In this document: in pieces, positions 54,899 through 62,965 of the stretch
How the letters are laid out: each line of letters opens with the position of its first letter
How positions within the stretch are numbered: position 1 is the stretch's first letter
Source of the DNA: Mesorhizobium sp. RMAD-H1
GTDB lineage: Bacteria; Pseudomonadota; Alphaproteobacteria; Rhizobiales; Rhizobiaceae
Assembly (NCBI RefSeq): GCF_014191375.1
Contig: NZ_JACHWN010000010.1
Span: 1 to 64,000, forward strand
DNA: 64,000 bases
Direction of reading: 5' to 3'
Notes under the pieces: generated by a model
The model's input: only the letters and a program-made list of their open reading frames with translations
What the model was told of the DNA's origin: nothing
Databases searched by the model: none
Program-made: the position numbers and the translations under genes

Positions 54899-55474
54899 TC
54901 AGTAGAGCGGCTCTTCGTAAAGCGGCTTCCCGTTCTCCTTCAGCGCCTTGATCTGCGCTTCGCCGGAGGCGGAAACGGCGACGACCGCCTGAATGTTCTG
55001 CTGGCGTTGCGCATCCTCGATGGCGCCGCCTTCGCCCTCCGGAACATAATAGCGTTCGATACCGTAATCAACGCTGACGAGGGCATCGGGTTGCGCCGGC
55101 ACGATGTAGCGGGTCCGTCCCCTGAACATCACCTCGTCCGGCGCGACATCGCTTATTGGCTGGAACGATGCGCGAGAGAGCTGCCAGTTGCCATCCGCCC
55201 CCGGCTTCACCGTCACGTAAATGTCGGCACTCTGCGTCCTGGCGTCGGGCGTGCCGGTGATTTCGGAGCGCGGGATCGACGAAATGCCATAGCCGAGATT
55301 GACATAGTCGCCGCGCATCAGGTCGCGCGGATCCACCGGCTGGGTGAGGAGCACCACCTCCCTGCCGTCACGCAGGATCGAAGCGCGCCTTTCGATGCCG
55401 GCATAGAGGATGCTGGTCTGGAACAGCGCGACGAGCACCGCCATGGCGAAGAGCCAGATGTTCTTCTCTCTCAT
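54899..55474 (-). CDS. GDYXXLXY domain-containing exported protein
   Basis: The 191-residue protein has an N-terminal signal/anchor (about 6-25, IWLFAMAVLVALFQTSILYA) followed by a periplasmic domain with the naming motif RGDYVNLGY (about 54-62). Other conserved features are VDPRDLMRGDY, FRGRTRYIVP and VDYGIERYYVPEGEG. Proteins of this family occur next to DUF2157 membrane proteins, as here: its ATG overlaps the end of the DUF2157 gene by 4 bases. Function is unknown; co-translation suggests the two form a unit. Confidence 0.9.
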   Translation of the reverse strand: MREKNIWLFAMAVLVALFQTSILYAGIERRASILRDGREVVLLTQPVDPRDLMRGDYVNLGYGISSIPRSEITGTPDARTQSADIYVTVKPGADGNWQLSRASFQPISDVAPDEVMFRGRTRYIVPAQPDALVSVDYGIERYYVPEGEGGAIEDAQRQQNIQAVVAVSASGEAQIKALKENGKPLYEEPLY

Positions 55475-56586
55475 GCGCTTGCTCCCGCCTTCGGACTCTT
55501 TTCATGAAGGCGCCGCTCCATGCGCGCCACGAAGGCCGCCAGAAGCAGCACCAGGATGCCGGCCGTGAGGAAAAAGCCCGATGTTCCGACCAGCGTGCCG
55601 ACGGTGACGAAGGCGAGATAGAGCACTTCGAGCGAGAAGGCGACATAGGCGATCCAGCGCACCGAAGGGTTTCTGCGTCCGGAAAGCGCCAGGGCACCGA
55701 CGGAAAGCCCGAGAATGATGATGCCGAACACCACCCGCCCGCCGGTGTCGCGCATGATGTCCTCGAACTGCATCACGGCAAACGCCAGGAGACCGGCCGC
55801 CAGGCCATAGGCGGCAAGCGCCGGACCGAAGCCGCCGACGCGGCCCGACAGATCGGGACGGAGGCCATCGGCCAGGAAAAGCGCCAGGCCGACGGCAGCG
55901 GCGAGCCAGAGCACCGACAGCCGGTCGATATCGAAATAGGCGACGAGGAAATAGGCGATCAGGAACAGAGCCGTGAGATGCGCCGCCGCGCGGCTCTTCG
56001 TATACCAGGCGAGCCCTGCCCCGAGCAGCGCCAGCAGGGGCGCGATCCAGAGATATTGCCTGCCCTCGGGGAAGAAGCCGCCGCCCAGGAAGGAAAAGAG
56101 ATAGAAGACGGCAATCGCCATGCTCGCGGCCGCCAGAGCGCCCGATCCAAGCAATGCGGCCGCGACCATGACGCCGGCCGTCCAGAGGAGTGCGGCGGAT
56201 GCCGCATCGCCGGAGAGATGGTACATCTGCCCGATCAGCGCGATCCCCGCGCCGAAGGCGATCGCCGCCACGATATAGAGCGCCTGCGAGAATGCCTTAT
56301 CGCCCAGGCTCTGCCGCCAGGCGCCGCCGAGATAGCCTGCCCAGATCACCGCAAAAATCAGCCCGACCCGAAGCAAGCGCGGCATCGCCTCCCAATTGGC
56401 GGCAATCAGCGTGACAATGGCGACGCCGAGAAGCACGGCGCCAAGAACCGCCAGCGTATTGCCCAGGCCGAAACCATTGCCCTGGCCCTTGAGATCAGAG
56501 AGAAGCGCCTCGGCCGTTTCCTCGTCGATCAGGCCTTTCTTTTGCCAGCGGGCGATATAGGCCCGGACAGAGATGGGAAATGCCAC
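55471..56586 (-). CDS. DUF2157 domain-containing multi-spanning membrane protein
   Basis: The 371-residue protein has a short N-terminal cytosolic helix-turn-helix-like segment typical of DUF2157 (ISVRAYIARWQKKGLIDEETAEALLSDL, residues about 5-33), followed by about ten to eleven hydrophobic membrane spans. It has a short positively charged C-terminus. Function is unknown. It starts with GTG at 56586, supported by an AGGAG ribosome binding site six to seven bases upstream. It is divergent from the DUF1127/hairpin-array locus and translationally coupled to the downstream GDYXXLXY gene. Confidence 0.9.
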   Translation of the reverse strand: MAFPISVRAYIARWQKKGLIDEETAEALLSDLKGQGNGFGLGNTLAVLGAVLLGVAIVTLIAANWEAMPRLLRVGLIFAVIWAGYLGGAWRQSLGDKAFSQALYIVAAIAFGAGIALIGQMYHLSGDAASAALLWTAGVMVAAALLGSGALAAASMAIAVFYLFSFLGGGFFPEGRQYLWIAPLLALLGAGLAWYTKSRAAAHLTALFLIAYFLVAYFDIDRLSVLWLAAAVGLALFLADGLRPDLSGRVGGFGPALAAYGLAAGLLAFAVMQFEDIMRDTGGRVVFGIIILGLSVGALALSGRRNPSVRWIAYVAFSLEVLYLAFVTVGTLVGTSGFFLTAGILVLLLAAFVARMERRLHEKSPKAGASA

Positions 56587-56688
56587 GCTGTGCTCCTGAT
56601 TCCCTGCGGTGCGGATGACGTCAGCCTACCTCAACTCGGTCGGATCAAAAACGCCCAAGAATCGCGGGTGGGAAGCATGGCGATTTTG

Positions 56689-56730
56689 TGCAATGCAACA
56701 GAAAATAAAATCGATTAATGACGCATTGCA
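56689..56730. promoter_or_regulatory. inverted repeat TGCAATGC/GCATTGCA upstream of the DUF1127 gene
   Basis: TGCAATGC (56689-56696) and its complement GCATTGCA (56723-56730) flank 26 AT-rich bases, about 120 bases ahead of the DUF1127 start codon and 103 bases from the divergent DUF2157 start. It could be a regulator site. In Brucella, DUF1127 genes are activated by the LysR-type protein VtlR; linking this repeat to such a regulator is speculation. Confidence 0.45.
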
Positions 56731-56849
56731 GCAATTGCAGGCCAGCTATGCAATCTTGGGCCTGCAACCCCGGGAAAACCTGGATTATATCATGGCCAAC
56801 GATCGAGACAGCGATCACCGAGACAAGCACCGAATAGAGGTTGACTGAG

Positions 56850-56996
56850 ATGAACCTGATCCGCTCCTACAACAACTGGCGCCGTTACCGCGAGACCGTC
56901 GGCGAGCTGAACCGCCTTTCGAACCGCGAGCTGAGCGACCTCGGCATTTCCCGCGCCGACATTCCTTACGTCGCTCGCCAGTCCGGCGCCCGCTAA
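56850..56996 (+). CDS. DUF1127 small protein
   Basis: A 48-codon gene beginning MNLIRSYNNWRRYRETVGEL and ending VARQSGAR. It has the YjiS/DUF1127 pattern: a basic N-terminal helix with YNNWRRYRET, the NRLSNRELSDLGISRADI core and the IPYVAR tail. The ATG at 56850 has AGAGG nine bases upstream. In Rhodobacter a DUF1127 protein (CcaF1) is encoded directly upstream of the CcsR anti-SD RNAs and binds RNA. The same layout here, with a six-hairpin CCTCCTCCC array starting 29 bases after the stop, points to the same kind of unit. Brucella DUF1127 proteins are linked to fucose uptake. Confidence 0.93.
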   Translation: MNLIRSYNNWRRYRETVGELNRLSNRELSDLGISRADIPYVARQSGAR

Positions 56997-57024
56997 GGAA
57001 CCAAAGGACGCGCTGCGTCTTAAC

Positions 57025-57147
57025 GAATGTCGCAAGAGCTTATCCTCCTCCCGAGCTCATGCGATCGAAGGTCGGCCCTCCTCCTCCCGGCCGACCTTAC
57101 CTAAAGGCGCTCGCTGTCCTCCTCCCCAGCGAGTGCCGCAGTTTCAG
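57025..57147 (+). repeat. hairpin array unit 1 (three hairpins)
   Basis: Begins GAATGTCGCAAG and contains hairpins 1-3, with linkers GCGATC and TTACCTAA conserved against unit 2. The offset to the matching motifs of unit 2 is 123, 124 and 126 bases. It ends in GCAGTTTCAG instead of a T-tract. Confidence 0.85.
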
Positions 57148-57271
57148 GAATGTCGCAAGGGCCTCTCCTCCTCCCGAGGCTTGAGCGATCAAAGGCTGAC
57201 ACTCCTCCTCCCGGTCAGCCTTTACCTAACGACACCCGCCGCTCCTCCTCCCGCGGCGGGTGTTGTTTTTT
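57148..57271 (+). repeat. hairpin array unit 2 (three hairpins)
   Basis: A diverged tandem copy of unit 1: the same GAATGTCGCAAG start, the same GCGATC and TTTACCTAA linkers, and three CCTCCTCCC loops, but different stem sequences with compensating changes. Its last hairpin doubles as the transcript terminator. Confidence 0.85.
57232..57271 (+). terminator. intrinsic terminator ending the hairpin array
   Basis: An 11-bp perfect stem ACACCCGCCGC/GCGGCGGGTGT, whose loop is the sixth CCTCCTCCC copy, is followed by TGTTTTTT. It ends ten bases before the stop of the convergent hypothetical gene. Confidence 0.9.
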
Positions 57272-57280
57272 GAGCTCCGC

Positions 57281-57835
57281 TCAGCGCTCTCCCCCGACGC
57301 CTCTCCGCTTCCAGTCCGAAAGCCTCTTGACGTCAGGCAGGCCGCCGCCGGGCTCGTACCAGGAATCGACCACCCACAGCACGCCGTGCTCATCCTTCAC
57401 GACCGCCGTCCAGTGCGGATATCGCCCGTCGAGGAAGAAGCCGCGCGACGTCCTGCGCGCCACGCGGTGATGCCGGAGCCATCCCCTGGCCTGCAGGAAT
57501 TTCAGGAAGTGGTCGGTGTTGATGGATTCATCGATGCAATCCATCTGGCCCCTGATGCGCGCCCTGCCGAACTCCATCCTCGGCTTGTCGCGCACGCCGA
57601 TAACGGCCGTGCTCCGCTCTTCGAAGAGCGCTACGGCCCGGCGCACCGCGGCGCGTTCGGCTTCCGCCGATTGCCGGCCCTGTGCCATTATGATGGCAAT
57701 TTTCTTCAGGTCGCCGGGGGTGAGGATCACGCGGGTCTTGTAATAACAGTCATAGCCATGGCAGATCATGAAGCTTGGCGCCTGCGCCTGCCCGATGTTC
57801 ACGCCGCCGGCAAAAATCGCCGCTGCGGCAAACAA
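57281..57835 (-). CDS. exported hypothetical protein
   Basis: At least 184 residues with a hydrophobic N-terminal signal (AAAAIFAGGVNIGQAQA) and a soluble domain containing MICHGYDCYYKTRVILTPGDLKKI and a C-terminal part with GRYPHWTAVVKDEHGVLWVVDSWYEPGGG. The HWTAVV…VVDSWY pattern recalls transglutaminase/NlpC-like or similar periplasmic folds, but I cannot assign it. The TTG at 57835 is taken as start. However, an in-frame CTG at 57859 has an AGGGGG Shine-Dalgarno seven bases ahead and would add SGRAWIR, giving a proper positively charged signal peptide. A stop closes the frame just upstream of that. It faces the hairpin array. Confidence 0.75.
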   Translation of the reverse strand: MFAAAAIFAGGVNIGQAQAPSFMICHGYDCYYKTRVILTPGDLKKIAIIMAQGRQSAEAERAAVRRAVALFEERSTAVIGVRDKPRMEFGRARIRGQMDCIDESINTDHFLKFLQARGWLRHHRVARRTSRGFFLDGRYPHWTAVVKDEHGVLWVVDSWYEPGGGLPDVKRLSDWKRRGVGGER

Positions 57836-57948
57836 TCTGATCCATGCCCGCCCAGACAGTATTCATCCCCCTTTGTTCGGGTGGACGGCGAAGCCGAACG
57901 TGCGGCTTCGCCGTTGAAGCCTGAGAGATAAGAGGCTAAGTGAAGCCC

Positions 57949-59370
57949 ATGTCGAATTCAAACGCTAAACAGCCTATCCACATCATTGGCGGCGGCCTCG
58001 CCGGCTCCGAGGCCGCGTGGCAGATCGCGCAGGCCGGAATTCCTGTCGTCCTGCACGAGATGCGGCCCGTCCGGGGAACCGATGCGCACAAGACGGACGG
58101 ACTGGCGGAACTCGTCTGCTCCAACTCGTTCCGATCCGACGATGCCGAGACCAACGCCGTCGGCGTGCTCCATGCCGAAATGCGGCTGGCCGGGTCGCTG
58201 ATCATGGCAAGTGCGGACGCGCATCAGGTTCCCGCCGGCGGTGCGCTAGCGGTCGATCGCGATGGCTTCTCGCAGGCCGTCACCGCAAAACTCGAAGCTC
58301 ATCCGCTGATTTCCATCGAACGCGGGGAGATCACCGGCCTGCCGCCCGCTGAATGGGGCACCACCATCATCGCTACCGGTCCCCTCACCGCGCCTTCGCT
58401 GGCCGAGGCCATCCGGGCCGAGACTGGCGCCGAGGCGCTCGCCTTCTTCGACGCCATCGCGCCGATCGTCCATTTCGACAGCATCGACATGAATGTCTGC
58501 TGGTTCCAGTCGCGTTACGACAAGGTGGGACCGGGCGGCACGGGCAAGGATTACATCAACTGCCCGATGGCGAAAGAGCAGTACGAAGCCTTCGTCCAGG
58601 CGCTGATCGACGGCGAGAAGACCGAGTTCCGGGAATGGGAAGGCACGCCCTATTTCGACGGCTGCCTGCCGATCGAGGTGATGGCCGAGCGCGGGCCGGA
58701 GACGCTGCGCCACGGGCCGATGAAGCCGATGGGGCTCACCAATGCGCATAATCCGACGGTCAAGCCCTATGCCGTGGTGCAGCTGCGCCAGGACAATGCG
58801 CTCGGCACGCTCTACAACATGGTCGGCTTCCAGACGAAGCTGAAATATGGGGCGCAGACTGCGATCTTCCGGCTGATTCCGGGCCTGGAAAATGCGGAAT
58901 TCGCGCGGCTCGGCGGCCTGCACCGCAATACCTATCTGAACTCCCCTGTGCTGCTCGACCGCTCGCTGCAACTGAAATCGCGGCCGGGCCTGCGCTTCGC
59001 CGGGCAGATCACCGGCTGCGAAGGCTATGTGGAATCAGCGGCCATCGGTCTTCTCGCCGGCCGTTTCGCCGCCGCCGAACATCTGGGCGGTGAGCCGTCC
59101 TTGCCGCCCGCGACCACAGCGTTCGGCGCGCTGCTCGGCCATATCACCGGCGGCCATCTGGTTTCCGAGGACGAACCCGGCAAGCGCTCCTTCCAGCCGA
59201 TGAACGTCAATTTCGGCCTGTTCCCGCCGATCGAGACGCCGAAGGTCGAGGGAAAGCGCCTGCGCGGCAAGGAAAAGACCAACGCCAAGAAGCGGGCGCT
59301 CAGCGCCCGGGCGCTGGCCGATTGCCGCGCCTGGCTCGGCCTGCCGCCGGTTGCGGCGGCAGCGGAATAG
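57949..59370 (+). CDS. trmFO: methylenetetrahydrofolate--tRNA-(uracil-5-)-methyltransferase
   Basis: A folate- and FAD-dependent enzyme making m5U54 in the T-loop of tRNAs. The 473-residue flavoprotein begins with the dinucleotide-binding [18 protein letters not shown], and has [14 protein letters not shown] (conserved Cys), [26 protein letters not shown] and the [23 protein letters not shown]-terminal motif of the GidA/TrmFO family. The length matches TrmFO, shorter than MnmG. The ATG at 57949 is chosen; a GTG at 57940, five bases after AGAGG, would add three residues. Its stop lies one base from that of the convergent gene. Confidence 0.96.
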   Translation: MSNSNAKQPIHIIGGGLAGSEAAWQIAQAGIPVVLHEMRPVRGTDAHKTDGLAELVCSNSFRSDDAETNAVGVLHAEMRLAGSLIMASADAHQVPAGGALAVDRDGFSQAVTAKLEAHPLISIERGEITGLPPAEWGTTIIATGPLTAPSLAEAIRAETGAEALAFFDAIAPIVHFDSIDMNVCWFQSRYDKVGPGGTGKDYINCPMAKEQYEAFVQALIDGEKTEFREWEGTPYFDGCLPIEVMAERGPETLRHGPMKPMGLTNAHNPTVKPYAVVQLRQDNALGTLYNMVGFQTKLKYGAQTAIFRLIPGLENAEFARLGGLHRNTYLNSPVLLDRSLQLKSRPGLRFAGQITGCEGYVESAAIGLLAGRFAAAEHLGGEPSLPPATTAFGALLGHITGGHLVSEDEPGKRSFQPMNVNFGLFPPIETPKVEGKRLRGKEKTNAKKRALSARALADCRAWLGLPPVAAAAE

Positions 59371-59371
59371 G

Positions 59372-60220
59372 TCAGGATTGCTTCCAGCCCGCCGCTGCCC
59401 GGAACATGATCCACTGGCGGCGCAGCGGCGAAATTTCGGCGATCCCGCTTGCCGCGTCACCACCCTTGCGCATGATCGCCTTGAGATAGGCCGGCACCAG
59501 CGCGACGGGCAGATAGGCCGGCCTGAGCGTCCCCGGCAGCGTGCCCCTGGCCTTGTCGAATGCGCTGAGGTGATCCCGTGCCAGTGCCGCCATCGCCGCG
59601 ACGACGCGGTCGAGCGCATCCTTCTCCGTGCCTGCAAGCAGCGTCTCCCGGCTCACGCCGACGGCTTTCAGGATGTCCGCCGGCACGAAGACCTGCCCTC
59701 GCCTGCGATGCAGCGGCAGGAGCCGCAGGAGCCCCGTTACGCCCTGGGCAACGCCGGCGTGGCCGGCGAGCTCGGCAAAGCGCGGCGCCGCCTCGCCATC
59801 AAGAATAAGGCTTGCAAGCTGGATCAGAGCCGATGCGGTCTCGCCGCAATAGCCCTCCAGATCGTTGCGGCTCGGCATGGGATCATCATAGAGATCGAAG
59901 ATCCGGGCCTCGCAATAATTGTCGAGTGCCGCGCGCGGCAAGCGATGCTGTTCGATCGTCTTCAACAGTGCGGCGGCAACCGGATGCCCGGCCACAGCGC
60001 CATGCTCCGTGCCGTTGACGAGGTCGCGCCACCATTGCAGCCGCACCTCGCCGGGCAGCGGGTCGTGTACGAGATCACGGATGCGCGCCACCTCGGCATT
60101 GAAGGCATAGAGCGCGGCAAGCCCACCCCGCTTCTCCTCCGGCGCATAGAGCACGGAGAGATAACGGTCGCGGTCTGCATCGCGCAGAAAGTCCATGCAG
60201 TGAGCTTCGTTGGCGTCCAT
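59372..60220 (-). CDS. squalene/phytoene synthase family protein
   Basis: The 282-residue all-helical protein of the SQS/PSY fold has YAPEEKRGGLAALYAFNAEVARIRDLVHDPLPGEVRLQWWRD at the N-terminus, aligning with the first substrate-binding region. The usual DDxxD-type Asp motifs are weak or absent: the second region reads CGETASALIQLASL. It is therefore likely the COG1562-type member found near secDF in Hyphomicrobiales and related to mitochondrial NDUFAF6, an assembly factor for complex I, rather than a carotenoid enzyme (inference). The neighbouring Mth938/NDUFAF3-like gene supports that view. The ATG at 60220 lacks a clear ribosome binding site; a second ATG eight codons later is possible. 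Confidence 0.87.
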   Translation of the reverse strand: MDANEAHCMDFLRDADRDRYLSVLYAPEEKRGGLAALYAFNAEVARIRDLVHDPLPGEVRLQWWRDLVNGTEHGAVAGHPVAAALLKTIEQHRLPRAALDNYCEARIFDLYDDPMPSRNDLEGYCGETASALIQLASLILDGEAAPRFAELAGHAGVAQGVTGLLRLLPLHRRRGQVFVPADILKAVGVSRETLLAGTEKDALDRVVAAMAALARDHLSAFDKARGTLPGTLRPAYLPVALVPAYLKAIMRKGGDAASGIAEISPLRRQWIMFRAAAGWKQS

Positions 60221-60233
60221 GGGAAAGCTTGTC

Positions 60234-60623
60234 TTAATCGACAGCGATCAGGGCGGCGGCCACGGCCCGGTCTTCGGCCAGCAGCACGTTATAGGTACGC
60301 ACCGCCGCGCCCGTGCTCATCGGATCGGCCGAGATGCAGTGCTGGCGCAGCGCCGCGCGCAGGTTTTCCGGCAGCCTGCGCAGCTCGGTCCCCGTCCCCA
60401 CCAGCAGGATTTCGATCTCGTCCGCCTCCTCGATGATCCTGCCGATATCCAGGAGCGTCGGCAATGGCGGCGCCTTCGGCTCCCAACCATAGATGCCGGA
60501 AGGCAGGCAGAGGATCGAGCCGCGATGCGACATGTCCGCGAAGCGAAACCCACCATTGCCATAGGCATCGATGGGCGCGCGGCCCGGAAAATGCGCGTTG
60601 CGGATTTCGATACCCTTGGCCAT
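60234..60623 (-). CDS. Mth938-like domain protein (NDUFAF3 family)
   Basis: The 129-residue protein has the Mth938/DUF498 fold: IEIRNAHFPGRAPIDAYGNGGFRF, GSILCLPSGIYGW, EILLVGTGTELRRLPENLRAALRQ and a C-terminal TYNVLLAEDRAVAAALIAV. Relatives include human NDUFAF3 (complex I assembly) and bacterial homologues linked to secDF. It lies 3 bases after the secDF stop and 13 bases before the SQS/PSY-like gene, so the run secDF-Mth938-SQS/PSY is probably one operon. Confidence 0.92.
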   Translation of the reverse strand: MAKGIEIRNAHFPGRAPIDAYGNGGFRFADMSHRGSILCLPSGIYGWEPKAPPLPTLLDIGRIIEEADEIEILLVGTGTELRRLPENLRAALRQHCISADPMSTGAAVRTYNVLLAEDRAVAAALIAVD

Positions 60624-60626
60624 GGA

Positions 60627-62882
60627 TCAGACTTTCGCGGCTGGTTGCGTCATGCCGCCCGTCGGGCCTGCGCGCGTCTTCATGCCCAGAACGACCAGGA
60701 GCGGCCCTGCAATGAAGATAGACGAATAGGTCGCAACGACAATGCCGATGGCGAGCGTCAGGGCAAAGGACCGCATGTCGGGGCTGCCGAAGATGCAGAG
60801 CGCCAGCAGCGCCAGCAGCGTCACGAGAGAGGTGAGAATGGTGCGCGAGAGGGTCTGGTTGATCGCGCTGTCCACGAGCGCGGTTCGCGATATCGCACTG
60901 TTCTGCTTCAGGTTTTCGCGCACGCGATCATAGACCACGACCGTATCGTTCAGCGAATAGCCGATCACGATCAGGATTGCGGCAATGCTCCACAGGTTGA
61001 ACTGGAGCCCGAATACGATGAAAACGCCGCCGAGGAGAATGACGTCGTGGATCGTCGCCAGCACGGCGCCGAGTGCGAACTGCCATTGGAAACGCAGCCA
61101 GACATAGGCGAAGATCGCAAGCAGCGACAGGACGACGGCAAGGATACCCGCCCGCGACAATTGCGACGAGACGGTCGGCCCGACCACGTCGACACGCTGG
61201 AAGCTGTAATCGTTCTCCAGCTCGCCACGCAGCTTGACCGCAACGGTCTGCTCGGCATCCTCGCCCCCTTCCTGGCTGCCGACCGTGACCAGTACCGAGC
61301 GGGAATTCAACGGCTCGACCTTGAAGTCGCCGATATTGAGCTCTGCGAGCCGGCTTTCGATATCGGGAATATCGGCATCTCCCTGCCGGGCCTGGAGCTC
61401 GATCAAGGCCCCGCCGCGGAAATCGATGCCGTAATTCATGCCGAATATGGCGAAAAGCGCAATCACCGCCGCACTTGCCAGCGTCGAGATCCCAAGCGTC
61501 AGGCGGCGCAGCCGCATGAACGGAATGTTCGTGCGCGAAGGCACGAGCTTGAGGAGCCGACCCGGGATCCGAGTCGGCCTTGCCATCCGGATCCACTCCC
61601 AGACCATCAGGCGGGTGAAGGTGAATGTCGTGAAGATGGTCGTGACGATGCCGATGGCGACCGTCAGCGCGAAGCCATGCACCGCATCGCTGCCCAGGAC
61701 GAACAGGACCAGGGCGGCGATCAGTGTCGTGAGATTGGCATCGATGATGGTGCCGAAGGCCCGGAAGAAACCGGATTCGATCGCCTGCAGCACCGGCGCG
61801 CCATTGCGGCTGTCCTCGCGGATGCGCTCATAGATCAATATGTTGGAATCGACAGCCATGCCGATGGTCAGCACGATGCCGGCAATGCCGGCCAGACCGA
61901 GCGGCGCGCCGATGAACGCCAGCGCCGCCATGATCAGTGCGACATTGACCGCCAGGGCGATATCGGCAATCAGCCCGAGAAGGCCGTAGGACAGCACCAT
62001 GAACACGGCGACGAGCAGCGCGGCGATGAGGATGGCGATCCTGCCGGTGCTGGCCTGGTTCTCGCCGAGGGAGGAGCCGATGGTACGCTCTTCAAGAACC
62101 GTGACGGGAGCCGGGAGCGCACCCGCGCGCAGCACCACGGCAAGATTGCTCGTGCTCTGCAGGTCGAACCCGCCGGAGATCTGAAGCTCCCCTCCGCCTA
62201 TCGGCTCGCGGATGACCGGCGCAGCGATCACCTGATTGTCGATCAGGAGGGCGAGCGGCTTGCCGATATTGGCCGCCGTCGCTTCCGCCAGGCGCTGTTT
62301 GCCCGCGGCATCGAGCGTGATGGTGATAATGGGCTCCTGCGAGCCAGTGTCGACGCCAGCCTCGGCATTGATGATGTTCCTGCTGGAAACGATCGCCTCA
62401 TTCCGCACGAGATAGCCGACCGGCGGATCATCGGCTGAATAGACGACTTCGGACCCCGCCGGCGGCGTACCGGCGATCGCCTGGTCCACCGGCATGGAGT
62501 CGTCGACCAGGTGGAAGGACAGATCGCCCCCCACGCTGAGGATGTCCTTGAGGAGCTGGGCGTCGTAAAGCCCCGGCACCTCGACCTCGATCTTGTCCCT
62601 GCCCCGTTTCTCGACGAGCGGATTGTCGTAGCCGAGTTCGGCGAGGCGCCGCTTCATGATCGCGACGGCGGCGTCGGTCTTGGCGGTTTCTTCAGGGGGC
62701 AATTGCAGGAGCAACCGCGATCCGCCGGCCAGGTCGAGCCCCAGCGCCACCTGGCGCTTCGGCAGCCAGTCCGGCAAGCCGGCGAGCTGTTTCTGCGACA
62801 GCAGGCTGGGAAGCGCCAGAAGCACCCCCGCCGCCACGATCAACCAGATGAGAACCGACTTCCAGCGCGAGAAATAGAGCAT
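60627..62882 (-). CDS. secDF: protein translocase SecDF fusion
   Basis: The proton-driven part of the Sec translocon, pulling secreted proteins across the membrane. The 751-residue protein fuses SecD (about 1-440: [14 protein letters not shown], periplasmic P1 domain, [12 protein letters not shown]) and SecF (about 450-740: [32 protein letters not shown]), with 12 predicted membrane segments. The P1 domain is shorter than in E. coli SecD. Fusion in one chain is usual for Hyphomicrobiales. The ATG at 62882 starts [13 protein letters not shown]. yajC precedes it by 83 bases. Confidence 0.97.
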   Translation of the reverse strand: MLYFSRWKSVLIWLIVAAGVLLALPSLLSQKQLAGLPDWLPKRQVALGLDLAGGSRLLLQLPPEETAKTDAAVAIMKRRLAELGYDNPLVEKRGRDKIEVEVPGLYDAQLLKDILSVGGDLSFHLVDDSMPVDQAIAGTPPAGSEVVYSADDPPVGYLVRNEAIVSSRNIINAEAGVDTGSQEPIITITLDAAGKQRLAEATAANIGKPLALLIDNQVIAAPVIREPIGGGELQISGGFDLQSTSNLAVVLRAGALPAPVTVLEERTIGSSLGENQASTGRIAILIAALLVAVFMVLSYGLLGLIADIALAVNVALIMAALAFIGAPLGLAGIAGIVLTIGMAVDSNILIYERIREDSRNGAPVLQAIESGFFRAFGTIIDANLTTLIAALVLFVLGSDAVHGFALTVAIGIVTTIFTTFTFTRLMVWEWIRMARPTRIPGRLLKLVPSRTNIPFMRLRRLTLGISTLASAAVIALFAIFGMNYGIDFRGGALIELQARQGDADIPDIESRLAELNIGDFKVEPLNSRSVLVTVGSQEGGEDAEQTVAVKLRGELENDYSFQRVDVVGPTVSSQLSRAGILAVVLSLLAIFAYVWLRFQWQFALGAVLATIHDVILLGGVFIVFGLQFNLWSIAAILIVIGYSLNDTVVVYDRVRENLKQNSAISRTALVDSAINQTLSRTILTSLVTLLALLALCIFGSPDMRSFALTLAIGIVVATYSSIFIAGPLLVVLGMKTRAGPTGGMTQPAAKV

Positions 62883-62965
62883 CGGGTGCCAATCAGTCCG
62901 GCCGTGCCGCGTCGGATGGATGATCCGGCGGCGGCACGTGCCTCAAGGAGAAGAAACCGCTGTGG

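Larger units (their letters stand above)
57025..57271 (+). ncRNA. array of six anti-Shine-Dalgarno hairpins (CcsR/cuckoo-RNA-like)
   Basis: Six hairpins in a row each show CCTCCTCCC in or at the loop: motif copies at 57044-57052, 57080-57088, 57118-57126, 57167-57175, 57204-57212 and 57244-57252. Stems are at 57030-57064 (one mismatch), 57068-57098 (10 bp perfect), 57106-57137 (11 bp with one G·U), 57153-57188 (two-part), 57191-57223 (10 bp) and 57232-57263 (11 bp perfect). Stem sequences differ between hairpins while loops stay constant, a sign of selection on structure. The array follows the DUF1127 gene and ends in a T-tract, so it is likely processed from that mRNA. CcsR and cuckoo RNAs carry this loop motif; three hairpins per unit is unlike the usual pair. 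Confidence 0.92.

Noticed and set aside
56609-56848. Possible 79-codon gene directly upstream of the DUF1127 gene
   Set aside because: No ribosome binding site, no family resemblance, and it spans the likely promoter and leader; its stop next to the DUF1127 start is probably chance.
57025-57271. CRISPR array reading of the repeated CCTCCTCCC segments
   Set aside because: The constant part is only nine bases and each copy sits in the loop of a different perfect hairpin, so the spacers are self-complementary stems; no cas genes are near.
60210-62438. Long open frame antisense to secDF
   Set aside because: Product is Arg/Asp/Gln-rich and featureless; secDF on the other strand is complete.
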